Part shown: piece after piece, positions 1-7,782 of the stretch | Layout: every line of letters begins with the position of its first letter | Numbering within the stretch: the first letter of the stretch is position 1 | Assembly (NCBI GenBank): GCA_002503825.1 | Contig: DASP01000017.1 | Coordinates: 62,001-126,000 of the forward strand | Length of the DNA stretch: 64,000 bases | Origin: Methanoregulaceae archaeon UBA467 | Lineage (GTDB): Archaea; Halobacteriota; Methanomicrobia; Methanomicrobiales; Methanospirillaceae | Reading direction: 5' to 3' | The notes under the pieces: model-generated | Databases searched by the model: none | Told to the model about the DNA's origin: nothing | The model's input: only the letters and a program-made list of their open reading frames with translations | Position numbers and translations under genes: made by a program

Positions 1-291
1 TGGGCGCAGAAATTTATTCTTAAAACGCGTTACTTTCCGGATGAGCATATCAGGGCGCATAAGGGCATTTTTATTTCCACTGCAGGACTATCCTGGGACA
101 ATGTCTTTGATGCAGCGTTCCCTGCAATAACGGCATTTTTCAACACCGTCGGATTTGAGTATTATGACAATATCATTGCGCATGAAATGGACCGGTATAA
201 GGGCATTCGCGGCCACCCGACAGCTTTAAAAGAGGCATTTGAAAAGGGGGTCCGGGTCGTTTCAGAGATAGAAAAAATTCATTCTTCATGA
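1..291 (+). CDS. Flavodoxin / NADPH-dependent FMN reductase family protein, C-terminal part
   Basis: An open frame runs from base 1 to a TGA at 289-291 and gives the last 96 residues of a protein whose start lies outside the window. The fragment carries the pattern typical of the C-terminal half of archaeal flavodoxin-like or iron-sulfur flavoproteins: a beta strand GIFISTAG, then a helix leading to FFNTVGFEYYDNIIA, and a closing helix with HPTALKEAFEKG. Such proteins bind FMN and pass electrons in the cytoplasm; the partner and the Fe-S cysteines, if any, cannot be judged because the N-terminus is missing. It is convergent with cbiO, with only 15 bases between the two stops. The family call comes from general pattern, not from a diagnostic motif. 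Confidence 0.65.
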   Translation, partial: WAQKFILKTRYFPDEHIRAHKGIFISTAGLSWDNVFDAAFPAITAFFNTVGFEYYDNIIAHEMDRYKGIRGHPTALKEAFEKGVRVVSEIEKIHSS

Positions 292-306
292 CACCGGGGT
301 TGACGT

Positions 307-1479
307 TCACTTTTTTTCGTCATCACCAAACGATATGACAGGAATATGGATTCCGCTCTCCCTCGCAAACCGGCCTACTCGTTCTACAACCCTCGACAGC
401 ATCCCCCCGGTGGTGATGACCAGTGTATCCTCGCCCACAAACGCCTTTAATATGCATTTGTCAATCACCCCGTATGTGAACGTCAGGGCAATCCCTTCCT
501 TTTCGGCAAACATCTTCGCACGCGTCCCCATTGCGCCCACGTGCCGGATTGTCCCATCATCCAGACTCTTTGTCAATAATTCGACCCGCACTGATTCGGG
601 GTCACAGAGATAAATCCTTCCCGGGCGGGTGCTCCCGGAGACCTTTCCAAATGCACGCTCGATCTGGCCGACCATTTCGAGAATACCTCCCGGCGGCGTA
701 TCATCATCCAGTATGCCCCGTGCAACAAGTTCCATGTAGAGATCAAGCACAGGCGGGTGAGTGAGCCGTGCCTTTTTCATCAGTGCCTGATCGGTGAAGA
801 CTGATTCTGGTGCACCGTGATGAAGGACAGACCCTTCAGCCATCAGGATTACCTCGTCTGCCCAGCTGTATGCAAGTTCGACATCGTGGGTGGATACGAG
901 GATGGTCGTGCCCTTATCGTTCAGTTCGTCAAGCAGGTCCATAATTTCTGCTGCAGATGCCGGATCAAGCGAACTGGTCGGTTCGTCAAACACGAGCACA
1001 TCCGGATCCATTGCAAGCACCCCGGCGATTGCCACCCGCTTTTTTTCGCCGCCTGAAAGGTGGTGCGGCGGCCTCTTTTCATACCCGCAGAGTCCGACTG
1101 AAAAGAGTGTTTTCGCCACAATGTCCCGGATTTCATCGTTTTCCATTCCGAGGTTGAGCGGGCCGAATGCAACGTCCTGGTAGACGGTCGGGGCAAATAT
1201 CTGGTTATCAGAGTTCTGGAATACAAACCCGACCATTTTCCTCACGTCGCGGAGTGACCGGTTATCATAGAGAAGATCGTTTCCGTGTATCCTGACCGTC
1301 CCTGATGATGGCCGGAGTATGCCGTTGCACATGAGGAGAAGAGTGGTCTTTCCTGCGCCGTTCGGGCCGACCAGTGCAATTTTTTTCCCTTTTTCGATAG
1401 CGAAACTTATCCCCCGGAGCGAGAGAGGGCCGTTTGGGTATGAATACCTCACATCGTCAAATTCTATTACCGGTTTCAT
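307..1479 (-). CDS. cbiO: Cobalt ECF transporter ATPase CbiO with C-terminal extension
   Basis: ATPase of the energy-coupling-factor cobalt importer. Visible motifs are Walker A GPNGAGKT (residues 38-45), Q-loop Gln88, signature LSGGE (141-145), Walker B VLVFDE (161-166) and the H-loop His198. It is the last gene of cbiM-cbiN-cbiQ-cbiO and starts 11 bases after cbiQ, as expected of a subunit that drives the CbiQ T-component. CbiO proteins are usually about 270-280 residues; this one has 390. Residues about 285-385 form an extra alpha/beta region (including GRIYLCDP and DTLVITTGG) that I cannot assign to a family. The ATPase role is secure; the extension may sense metal or nucleotide, but that is only a guess. 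Confidence 0.93.
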   Translation of the reverse strand: MKPVIEFDDVRYSYPNGPLSLRGISFAIEKGKKIALVGPNGAGKTTLLLMCNGILRPSSGTVRIHGNDLLYDNRSLRDVRKMVGFVFQNSDNQIFAPTVYQDVAFGPLNLGMENDEIRDIVAKTLFSVGLCGYEKRPPHHLSGGEKKRVAIAGVLAMDPDVLVFDEPTSSLDPASAAEIMDLLDELNDKGTTILVSTHDVELAYSWADEVILMAEGSVLHHGAPESVFTDQALMKKARLTHPPVLDLYMELVARGILDDDTPPGGILEMVGQIERAFGKVSGSTRPGRIYLCDPESVRVELLTKSLDDGTIRHVGAMGTRAKMFAEKEGIALTFTYGVIDKCILKAFVGEDTLVITTGGMLSRVVERVGRFARESGIHIPVISFGDDEKK

Positions 1480-1490
1480 GCCTCAATCCT

Positions 1491-2273
1491 CTAGAAAAAA
1501 TTTTTCCCTGCACACAGTATGGTTATTGCACTGCAGAAGCAGAGATAGCAACCCACCGATACAACTCCCTTTGGATCCAGGTGGCGCTCTCCTTCCATCA
1601 CTTCCAGTTTTCCGTCATAACACCGTGCATCCATTGCAACCAGCAGTGCTTCGCCCTTCTCCCACGCCTTGATAAAGAGCATGGCCCCGAGCATTGAAAA
1701 CGCATAGATGGATCGCCTGAACCCCGAGTACCCGTTTCTCATTACCTGTGCGTTATGCATCGCGATAGCCTCTCCGATCAGGACAAAGATATAGCGGTAA
1801 ATAAGCATGGAGAGGTCCACGAATTCTTTCGGGAGGCGCAGGTCCCTCATAACCGAGAACAGTTCCACTGCAGGGGTGGTTAAGGAAATGAAGAATAACG
1901 AGCTCATACCCCCGAACGTCCGGCACGTCACGAGCACTGCAAGGTTTAACGATTCCGTCGTCATGATAAACGAAAACCCAAAGATCGTAACGGTCCAGAG
2001 CGGATCGCCGCCACCGGTCATGAAAAGAATTACAATCCCGCTCATCGCGGCAAATGAGACGGGGATGGCAAGGAGACCAATGTACAGCCTGAAGGGTATG
2101 CGGGCAATTGCAACCGTAATGACTCCCATGCTCAACCCTATAATCAGGGGCGATAAGGGGGTGGTGGAAAAGATCCCGATGAGTATGGCCCCGACCCCGA
2201 GCGCCAGCTTGAGGCGGGTATCTACATCCCGCAGGGCATTCCTGTGGGCATAATCATCAAGAATGTTCTCCAT
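1491..2273 (-). CDS. cbiQ: Cobalt ECF transporter transmembrane protein CbiQ
   Basis: T-component of the cobalt importer, 260 residues. It begins MENILDDYAHRNALRDVDTR, the amphipathic N-terminal pattern usual in CbiQ, followed by hydrophobic segments at about residues 25-60, 65-85 and 105-135. A cytosolic coupling-helix region with the R-x-P-xE-style pattern DLRLPKEFVDLSMLIYR (about residues 147-163) should contact CbiO, and a final TM segment lies near residues 240-256. It sits 20 bases after cbiN and 11 bases before cbiO, so it is co-transcribed with them. Length and order match the bacterial and archaeal cbiMNQO family. Confidence 0.92.
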   Translation of the reverse strand: MENILDDYAHRNALRDVDTRLKLALGVGAILIGIFSTTPLSPLIIGLSMGVITVAIARIPFRLYIGLLAIPVSFAAMSGIVILFMTGGGDPLWTVTIFGFSFIMTTESLNLAVLVTCRTFGGMSSLFFISLTTPAVELFSVMRDLRLPKEFVDLSMLIYRYIFVLIGEAIAMHNAQVMRNGYSGFRRSIYAFSMLGAMLFIKAWEKGEALLVAMDARCYDGKLEVMEGERHLDPKGVVSVGCYLCFCSAITILCAGKNFF

Positions 2274-2293
2274 GTTTTTCCCGGTTTATCCTG

Positions 2294-2593
2294 TTACCCG
2301 CTCTGCTGCCTGCCACGGTAATATCCAAAGAAATACCCGATTACCAAAGCGCCGAGGGCGGCCTGCAGGCTGAAGAAGAAACTCTCGATCTCACCGCTCG
2401 GCGGCTCCCATATCGGGCTGAACCATGGGGTATATCCGCTTTCCTCAATAATCTCAGCAGCGCTGCTGTCAGCACCGGCCCATGCCTCCTCGCCCTCGCC
2501 GAGGTTTTTCTGGATATTGGCGTTTACCAGAAGAAACATCGCGACAAATATGATAATTACCGCAATCGTAATAATTTCACCTTTATACTTCAT
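2294..2593 (-). CDS. cbiN: Cobalt transporter accessory protein CbiN
   Basis: Small 99-residue membrane protein with two predicted TM helices (about residues 7-24 and 72-92) separated by an acidic extracellular loop containing GEGEEAWAGADSSA. This two-helix layout with the loop ending in a Pro/Trp-rich stretch is the CbiN pattern. In bacterial Cbi transporters CbiN assists metal loading of CbiM. The start codon overlaps the cbiM stop as ATGA at 2590-2593, so translation is coupled. The presence of CbiN rather than NikN or NikL favours cobalt over nickel as substrate, in keeping with the corrinoid synthesis gene cbiB elsewhere in the window. Confidence 0.9.
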   Translation of the reverse strand: MKYKGEIITIAVIIIFVAMFLLVNANIQKNLGEGEEAWAGADSSAAEIIEESGYTPWFSPIWEPPSGEIESFFFSLQAALGALVIGYFFGYYRGRQQSG

Positions 2594-3285
2594 GCCTCTG
2601 ACCCCCTTATCCGGTCTACCATACTCTGCGACAGTACCTTCAGTTTCACCAGGATATCCGGCCTTATCGCGATGATGTATTTGAAGACCAGTGCAATGAT
2701 AACTCCTTCAACGATTGCGAGCGGGACCTGTGTAATAGCAAATATCGTCCCGAATGCGAGGAAAGAGGCCCAGATCCCGCCCGAAGCGGCAGGGAACGCA
2801 AGTGCGAGCTGGAACGAGGTGACCACATAGGTGAAGAGGTCTGCAAGGGCTGCGGCCAGAAAGACGGTGACCCAGATATTTAATCCGACCTTCATTCCCC
2901 CGCGGTATATTCCATACGCGAGCAGCGGGCCTGCGATACCCATCGAGAAGACATTCGCACCAAGGGTGGTCAGACCTCCATGTGCGAGGAACAATGCCTG
3001 GTAAATCAGGACAATGAGTCCGAGGATAGAGGTAACAAACGGCCCGAAAAGAATGGCCCCGAGACCGGTCCCGGTCGGGTGCGAGCAGCTCCCTGTCACT
3101 GACGGAAGCTTGAGTGATGAAAGAACAAACACGAACGCACCTGCAACTGCAAGAAGGGGGATTGTATCACGCTTTTCATTAAACAGTCGTTTCAACTGGT
3201 ATAAACCGATAATCAGGAACGGTGCTGAAATGATAAACCACAGTTGCCACCATGGACTCGGGAGAAAGCCTTCCATTATATGCAT
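2590..3285 (-). CDS. cbiM: Cobalt ECF transporter substrate-binding subunit CbiM
   Basis: S-component that binds Co2+ in the membrane, 231 residues with about seven hydrophobic segments. The N-terminus MHIMEGFLPSPWW is the family signature; in characterised CbiM/NikM proteins His2 and the N-terminal amine are metal ligands, so the start matters. A GTG nine bases upstream (3294) opens the frame, but it lies inside the Shine-Dalgarno AAGGTGA (3291-3297), which is 5 nt from the ATG at 3285. The ATG start therefore both uses the ribosome site and restores His2. A further conserved His lies in the GSCSHPTGTG stretch. It is the first gene of the cbiMNQO operon. Confidence 0.94.
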   Translation of the reverse strand: MHIMEGFLPSPWWQLWFIISAPFLIIGLYQLKRLFNEKRDTIPLLAVAGAFVFVLSSLKLPSVTGSCSHPTGTGLGAILFGPFVTSILGLIVLIYQALFLAHGGLTTLGANVFSMGIAGPLLAYGIYRGGMKVGLNIWVTVFLAAALADLFTYVVTSFQLALAFPAASGGIWASFLAFGTIFAITQVPLAIVEGVIIALVFKYIIAIRPDILVKLKVLSQSMVDRIRGSEA

Positions 3286-3290
3286 TTTTT

Positions 3291-3297
3291 TCACCTT
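3291..3297 (-). promoter_or_regulatory. Shine-Dalgarno of cbiM that fixes its start
   Basis: On the minus strand AAGGTGA is followed by five A and then ATG CAT ATA. The GTG inside this motif is in frame but cannot be the start if the motif binds the ribosome. Confidence 0.75.
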
Positions 3298-3303
3298 AAC
3301 AAT

Positions 3304-3360
3304 TTAATTTTAATTAATACAAATTAAGTTGCATTTATGTTTATACCGTACCTATTTATA
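3304..3360 (-). promoter_or_regulatory. cbiMNQO promoter with TATA box and AT-rich inverted repeat
   Basis: On the minus strand a TATA box TATAAATAG lies at 3352-3360, which predicts a transcript start near 3328-3330. Just downstream, TTAATTT at one arm and AAATTAA at the other (3304-3310 and 3321-3327, 10-nt spacer) form a perfect 7+7 inverted repeat in the leader. A metal-responsive repressor bound there could block transcription. The sequence is very AT-rich, so such a repeat can arise by chance, and it does not match the E. coli NikR operator I know. Confidence 0.45.
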
Positions 3361-3432
3361 GATTTGTTTTCGTTAAAGTTCGTGAATTATTCGTAAAAAT
3401 ACAATTTAAAGGAATTATTAGCCTTTACACGC

Positions 3433-3440
3433 AAAAAAAA
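3433..3440 (-). terminator. Oligo-T terminator after the M50 protease gene
   Basis: Eight T in a row on the minus strand directly follow the stop codon of the M50 gene, the usual archaeal terminator type. Confidence 0.5.
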
Positions 3441-4091
3441 TCAGATGGGCGGGAGGTAAAATGTTGCAATCAGGATCCCGAACGCCGCAGCGATGAGGAC
3501 TAAAAATACGGCCGGATTCCATGAAAGTACCTTTTTCCCGTCAAGGACGCTCACCGGCAGCATGTTAAACGCAGCAATCATGGCATTGACCTGAAGGCCC
3601 ACCATTCCGAGCATTCCGAATGCATTGATACCGAAAATTGTGGCATTGAAAACCGAGCCGAGGGCTAACAGAACTGCAAATGGAATACAAAGGATGAGGT
3701 TTGTCAGCGGTCCCGCGGCCGATATCTTTCCGTTTTGTTCCCTCGTGATTGCAGGACCATAAATCATCGTGGCACCAGGGGCTGCAAAGACCACGCCGAC
3801 AAGTGCCGCAAGCGCGACAGCCACCACCAGCATCAGGTTGTCTTTCCTGAATTCTGCCCAGAACCCGAATTTCATCGCGGTGAATTTATGCGCCATTTCA
3901 TGAAGGATAAACCCGATCCCCACGGTAAAGAGGGAGACGCCGAAGAAAAACAGGTACAACTCCGGGATAACCTTCCCAAACGGCCTGACAAATATGAGCG
4001 TGAACGCGATGGCGATTGCAAGCCATGCTATTATGAGATCACGGCGTTCCCGAACTGTTATTCGTTCCATCATACGGCTAAACCTATCCAT
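3441..4091 (-). CDS. Membrane metalloprotease, M50 (site-2 protease) family
   Basis: Integral membrane zinc protease of 216 residues. The zinc-binding HEMAH motif is at residues 64-68 inside a hydrophobic helix, and the second motif NMLPVSVLDG at 176-185 supplies the Asp ligand, matching the N-x-x-P-x(3-5)-D-G box of S2P proteases. About six hydrophobic segments are visible. Members cut transmembrane substrates within the bilayer. No PDZ or CBS domain is present, so this is a minimal core type. Its substrate is unknown; it stands alone, divergent from the chorismate mutase gene, and downstream comes the cbiM promoter. ATG codons at residues 7 and 8 are alternative starts. Confidence 0.87.
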   Translation of the reverse strand: MDRFSRMMERITVRERRDLIIAWLAIAIAFTLIFVRPFGKVIPELYLFFFGVSLFTVGIGFILHEMAHKFTAMKFGFWAEFRKDNLMLVVAVALAALVGVVFAAPGATMIYGPAITREQNGKISAAGPLTNLILCIPFAVLLALGSVFNATIFGINAFGMLGMVGLQVNAMIAAFNMLPVSVLDGKKVLSWNPAVFLVLIAAAFGILIATFYLPPI

Positions 4092-4158
4092 TACTCTTAG
4101 TGTTTCTCACCCTTATCTTCTTTGGACACGGACGGTCAGTCCGCACTTCAGGATTACA

Positions 4159-4166
4159 TTTAAATT
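4159..4166 (+). promoter_or_regulatory. TATA box of the leaderless chorismate mutase gene
   Basis: TTTAAATT is centred about 29 nt before the ATG at 4192, and no Shine-Dalgarno motif is present, so the mRNA probably begins at or just before the start codon. Confidence 0.5.
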
Positions 4167-4191
4167 CCATTTCGTATTTTTACTATATACC

Positions 4192-4476
4192 ATGCCGATA
4201 GAGGGATTAAGAGCCGAGATCAGCCGTATTGATGATGAAATAATCGATCTCATCGCCCGGCGCCAGAAACTTGCAGCAAAGATCGCACAGGTCAAAATGA
4301 ATGAGGGCCTGTCTATCCATGATGAAAAACGGACTCGGGTCGTGCTGGAAAATACATTCAATACAGCCGTTGAGAAAAATATAAACCCGGTCATGGTGAA
4401 TAAAATTTTTGAAGTTCTCATTGAAATGAGCGAGGAACGGCAGAGAGAGTGTTCAGGGGACGGAAATCTCCCCTGA
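4192..4476 (+). CDS. Chorismate mutase, AroQ class
   Basis: Monofunctional chorismate mutase of 94 residues converting chorismate to prephenate for phenylalanine and tyrosine synthesis in the cytoplasm. It shows the all-helical AroQ pattern: GLRAEISRIDDEIIDLIARR, then LAAKIAQVK, then HDEKRTRVVLE, which places the usual Arg, Lys, Asp/Glu and Arg active-site residues. Length matches free-standing archaeal AroQ domains. The start at ATG 4192 is chosen because upstream frame codes for nothing family-like and the TATA box points here. It is not in an operon with other aromatic genes in this window. Confidence 0.88.
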   Translation: MPIEGLRAEISRIDDEIIDLIARRQKLAAKIAQVKMNEGLSIHDEKRTRVVLENTFNTAVEKNINPVMVNKIFEVLIEMSEERQRECSGDGNLP

Positions 4477-4485
4477 ACCTTCAGG

Positions 4486-5718
4486 TTACAATAAGACTTC
4501 TGCGAGGAGCACGAGGCCGAGCACGATCATGACCGCTCCCATCGCGAACCTGATTGCCCTTCTTTTTTCAATACGCCACCGATCGAGCCGCTCCGTCGAT
4601 ACCCCGAATGCGACTATGGCGAGTATCACTACAAGCGGGAGAATAAATATGATATTATATACCAGCAGGTAGGGAATCCCCTCTGTAAGGGTCATTTTGT
4701 TGGAAAGGAGCGAAAGGATGGCAAGATAGATCCCTCCCGTGCAGGGAAGTTCGAACATCCCCACCAGTACACCAAGCACGAACGCTGCCGGAACCGATGC
4801 TTTCCTCGCATACCTCTCAATTATTCCCTTTCTCGATTCCGGGATGGCCAGCGGTGACGAATTCTGCCTGGTAAGACCATCGCGAATACTGATGAGCCCG
4901 GCAGCCAGTGCAATAAGTGCTGCAACAAGGGAGATAAACCGTGAAATTCCGGCAGTCTGGATAACGGTAAAAAGGCCAAGTCCGGAGAGGAAATAAAAGA
5001 CGAAGACTGCAAATATAAATGTCGAACCGACCAGTACCATCTTTTTTCGCGAGTCCAGTGACGTGATAGCGATAAGGAGGAATATCAGGACCGAGAATGC
5101 GCAGGGATTGATCCCATCGACGAGTGCTGCCGTGATGACCAGCGGAATAGTCAGCTCCGAAGACGTCCCGCCATCGGGTATAATGGACGGGGTATGCGGC
5201 ACCTCCACCTGAACCGTCGAGTTATGAACCATTCCTTCGGCAATCAGCGGGAGATATCCTGATATTTCTTCATAGCCGGAAAGTTCGTAATCACCGATGA
5301 ATGCCGAGGGGACAGGAGAAAAGCCTACCCCGTATTCCTCGTTGAACTGCTGAAAAAGGGCCTTATTGGTCGCATTTTCCATGATATCATAATACCGGAT
5401 TACGTACTCGGGGTGATCCCTTCCGAATTCCTGCACGAATGGCAGGGTTCGGAGACATTCCCCGCAGTTCTGGTTATAAAAAAAATGAATGACCGGTTTT
5501 CCGTCCTGATACTTATCAGAATGGAACGTACTTGTAATGTTGATATGCTGCAATTCGTAGGATGAAGGGGGTGCCGGAGGTGCATCCCCGCTGACCGCCC
5601 CGGTGATGACTATAAAAAAGAGAAGCGCGATTGCTGCATACACCATCACCTTCGCACACGATCTGCATCTCATGCTGTGCACCCCGGTCCCTGGGATTAA
5701 TGGTGCCGTTCCCGTCAT
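4486..5718 (-). CDS. Thioredoxin-like domain fused to CcdA/DsbD-type membrane protein
   Basis: Protein of up to 410 residues. After a short basic N-terminus and signal-like segment (about residues 24-43) comes an exported thioredoxin-like domain (about 55-165) with a Cys-x-x-Cys site, CGEC at 85-88, in the context FFYNQNCGECLRTLPF. From about residue 190 there are six or seven hydrophobic segments of the CcdA type, including DGINPCAFSVL and FELPCTGGIYL, which hold the two membrane cysteines. This predicts relay of reducing power from the cytoplasm to exported thiols. Met16 (5673) is an alternative start with a GGGGTG upstream. It follows argB after 43 bases, but no functional link to arginine is evident. 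Confidence 0.87.
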   Translation of the reverse strand: MTGTAPLIPGTGVHSMRCRSCAKVMVYAAIALLFFIVITGAVSGDAPPAPPSSYELQHINITSTFHSDKYQDGKPVIHFFYNQNCGECLRTLPFVQEFGRDHPEYVIRYYDIMENATNKALFQQFNEEYGVGFSPVPSAFIGDYELSGYEEISGYLPLIAEGMVHNSTVQVEVPHTPSIIPDGGTSSELTIPLVITAALVDGINPCAFSVLIFLLIAITSLDSRKKMVLVGSTFIFAVFVFYFLSGLGLFTVIQTAGISRFISLVAALIALAAGLISIRDGLTRQNSSPLAIPESRKGIIERYARKASVPAAFVLGVLVGMFELPCTGGIYLAILSLLSNKMTLTEGIPYLLVYNIIFILPLVVILAIVAFGVSTERLDRWRIEKRRAIRFAMGAVMIVLGLVLLAEVLL

Positions 5719-5761
5719 ATTATCCTGTATGCTCGTCTCTTTTCATCCCCGTAAAAAACAT

Positions 5762-6634
5762 TCAGGCCCTGTACACCATGGTCCCTACGCCTTCATCGGT
5801 AAACATCTCAAGAAGAAGGTTGTGTTCGATATTTCCATTGATCACATGGGCATAACTGACACCTTCGCAGCCCGCTTTTACCAGGGACTTTACTTTCGGG
5901 ATCATTCCTTCGCTGATAATCCCGTTCGCCATCATCATCTCGGCATCCGACAGGGACAGCCTGCGGTATACCTTCGTCCGATCGGCATTCATGATGCCGT
6001 CGACATCGGTCATATTGATCAGTTTATAGGCATGGAGTGCAATGGCGATATCCCCTGCTGCCGTATCGGCGTTAATATTTAAGGACTGCCCGTTGCGGTC
6101 GATCGCAATCGGTGCGACAACAGGGATGTAATCGTTATCAAGGAGGGTATTGAGGACTGCGGGGTTAACCTCCTCGATCTCTCCGACATGCCCGAGATCC
6201 ACTTCCTCCTCCCTGCCTGAAATGTTCACGCGCTGGGGAGTCAGTTTCCTTGCGATGATCATGTGCCCGTCATTTCCCGAGAGGCCGACACCTTTGCCCC
6301 CGCACTTGGCGATAAGGGAGACAATGTTGCTGCTGATCTTTCCGACAAGGACCATCTGGGCGATCTCGAGGGTATCTTCATCAGTTATCCTGAGTCCGGC
6401 GACAAATTTCGGCTCTTTTCCCATGGCCTTCATTTTATCGGTGATTTCAGGCCCGCCCCCGTGGACAAGCACGACCCTTATTCCGACAATCTGAAGGAGG
6501 ACGGCATCACGGATGGCACTCTCGAGTATTACGGGGTCGATCATGGCGTGGCCGCCAAGCTTGATGACCATGGTTTTGCCATGGAACTGCTGAATATACG
6601 GGAGTGCCTCGGTGAGCACCTCCTCTCGTTTCAT
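5762..6634 (-). CDS. argB: Acetylglutamate kinase
   Basis: Second step of ornithine synthesis: ATP-dependent phosphorylation of N-acetylglutamate. The 290-residue protein carries the amino-acid-kinase signatures VIKLGGHAMID near the N-terminus, VLVHGGGPEI, the GLSGNDGHMI stretch, the NINADTAAGDIA motif and a C-terminal GMIPKVK segment. The ATG at 6634 overlaps the argJ stop as ATGA and is preceded by GGGAGGT seven bases upstream, which decides it over in-frame codons further upstream. It is the last arginine gene of argC-CBS-argJ-argB. Length fits the family. Confidence 0.95.
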   Translation of the reverse strand: MKREEVLTEALPYIQQFHGKTMVIKLGGHAMIDPVILESAIRDAVLLQIVGIRVVLVHGGGPEITDKMKAMGKEPKFVAGLRITDEDTLEIAQMVLVGKISSNIVSLIAKCGGKGVGLSGNDGHMIIARKLTPQRVNISGREEEVDLGHVGEIEEVNPAVLNTLLDNDYIPVVAPIAIDRNGQSLNINADTAAGDIAIALHAYKLINMTDVDGIMNADRTKVYRRLSLSDAEMMMANGIISEGMIPKVKSLVKAGCEGVSYAHVINGNIEHNLLLEMFTDEGVGTMVYRA

Positions 6635-7782
6635 GTCGTATACCTCCCGTTGATCTCCACGTACTTTTCTGTCAGATCGCATCCCCATGCAGTCGCTTCG
6701 GCATCTCCTGCACCGAGGTCAAGCTCGAAGATGACCTTTTTTCCGTGCATGGCAGCCTTGGCCTTCGCAAGTTCGACCACAATTTCCCCCTTCCTTACCA
6801 GTTCAAGACGGGATGACCCGTCGCTTATAAAGAGAGATACCGAATCCGCATCGAACGCGACACCTGCACGCCCTGCTGCGGCGATTACCCTTCCCCAGTT
6901 GGGGTCTTCCCCGTACACGGCTGTCTTGACGAGCGGTGATCCGATCACCGTCCGGGCAACGGTTGCAGCATCTTCTTCTTCCGGTGCTCCCCTGACCGTG
7001 ACTTCGAGGAGCTTGGTTGCACCCTCTCCGTCCTTTGCAATCTGGATTGCAAGATCGCGACAGCACGCTTCAAGCGCCTCCTGGAATTCACGCATATCGA
7101 CTTTTCCTGCCCTGCCGGTGGCAGTGCAGAGGGCAATATCGTTCGTGCTCGTATCACCGTCGACCACGATCCTGTTAAAACTCCTCCTGGTTGCCTGCAG
7201 GAGTGCGGCCTTCAGCAGGTCTGCCGGCACTTCCGCATCGGTATATATGAATGCGAGCATGGTTCCCATGTTCGGAGCAATCATGCCGCTCCCCTTTGTT
7301 ATCCCGCCCACGGAAAAGGTCTCATTTGTAACCAGGGAATGCTTTTCGGTAATATCTGTGGTCATGATCGCCCGTGCGGCGTTTATCTCTGCCTGAGCGC
7401 TCCGTTCAAGCAGCGGGGCAACACGTACTGACTGGTCCCGTATGAGGGGAAGGTCAAGAAACCTCCCGATGACGCCGGTGCTTGCCACGCCGATGTTCCC
7501 GGACGAAATGCCCAGCGCATCTCCTGCGATCTCTGCCATACCGACTGCATCGTCATATCCCTGCCTGCCGGTATAGGCATTGGCACATCCGCTGTTGACG
7601 ATGACTGCCTCAAGCTTCCCGCGGTCGATCCGTTCCTGCATGAGCGTGACAGGTGCCGCCCGCATGAGATTTGACGTGAATACCCCTGCCGCGGTCCCCT
7701 CCGCTCTTATGAGGGCAAGGCCGAATTTACCCTCTTTAATACCCCATGCGGTGACACCGTCGACACCACAGATACTCTTCAC
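6631..7782 (-). CDS. argJ: Glutamate N-acetyltransferase / ornithine acetyltransferase ArgJ
   Basis: Recycles the acetyl group from N-acetylornithine to glutamate, and may also use acetyl-CoA. The 383-residue precursor is expected to cleave itself before a nucleophilic Thr. The conserved stretch KGSGMIAPNMGTML places that Thr at residue 174, with Gly173 where many orthologues have Ala. GDTSTNDIAL is also present. The start is GTG at 7782, overlapping the stop of the CBS gene as GTGA, with AAGGAGA on the minus strand eight bases upstream. It lies in the argC-CBS-argJ-argB operon and supplies N-acetylglutamate to ArgB. Confidence 0.95.
   Translation of the reverse strand: MKSICGVDGVTAWGIKEGKFGLALIRAEGTAAGVFTSNLMRAAPVTLMQERIDRGKLEAVIVNSGCANAYTGRQGYDDAVGMAEIAGDALGISSGNIGVASTGVIGRFLDLPLIRDQSVRVAPLLERSAQAEINAARAIMTTDITEKHSLVTNETFSVGGITKGSGMIAPNMGTMLAFIYTDAEVPADLLKAALLQATRRSFNRIVVDGDTSTNDIALCTATGRAGKVDMREFQEALEACCRDLAIQIAKDGEGATKLLEVTVRGAPEEEDAATVARTVIGSPLVKTAVYGEDPNWGRVIAAAGRAGVAFDADSVSLFISDGSSRLELVRKGEIVVELAKAKAAMHGKKVIFELDLGAGDAEATAWGCDLTEKYVEINGRYTT

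Noticed and set aside
3286..3440. Cobalamin riboswitch before cbiM
   Set aside because: The leader after the TATA box is about 45 bases and AT-rich, with no B12-box-like sequence.
6263..7396. Open frame of 377 codons antisense to argB/argJ
   Set aside because: It runs across two well-supported genes and its translation shows low-complexity Ser/Ala/Pro content and no motif.
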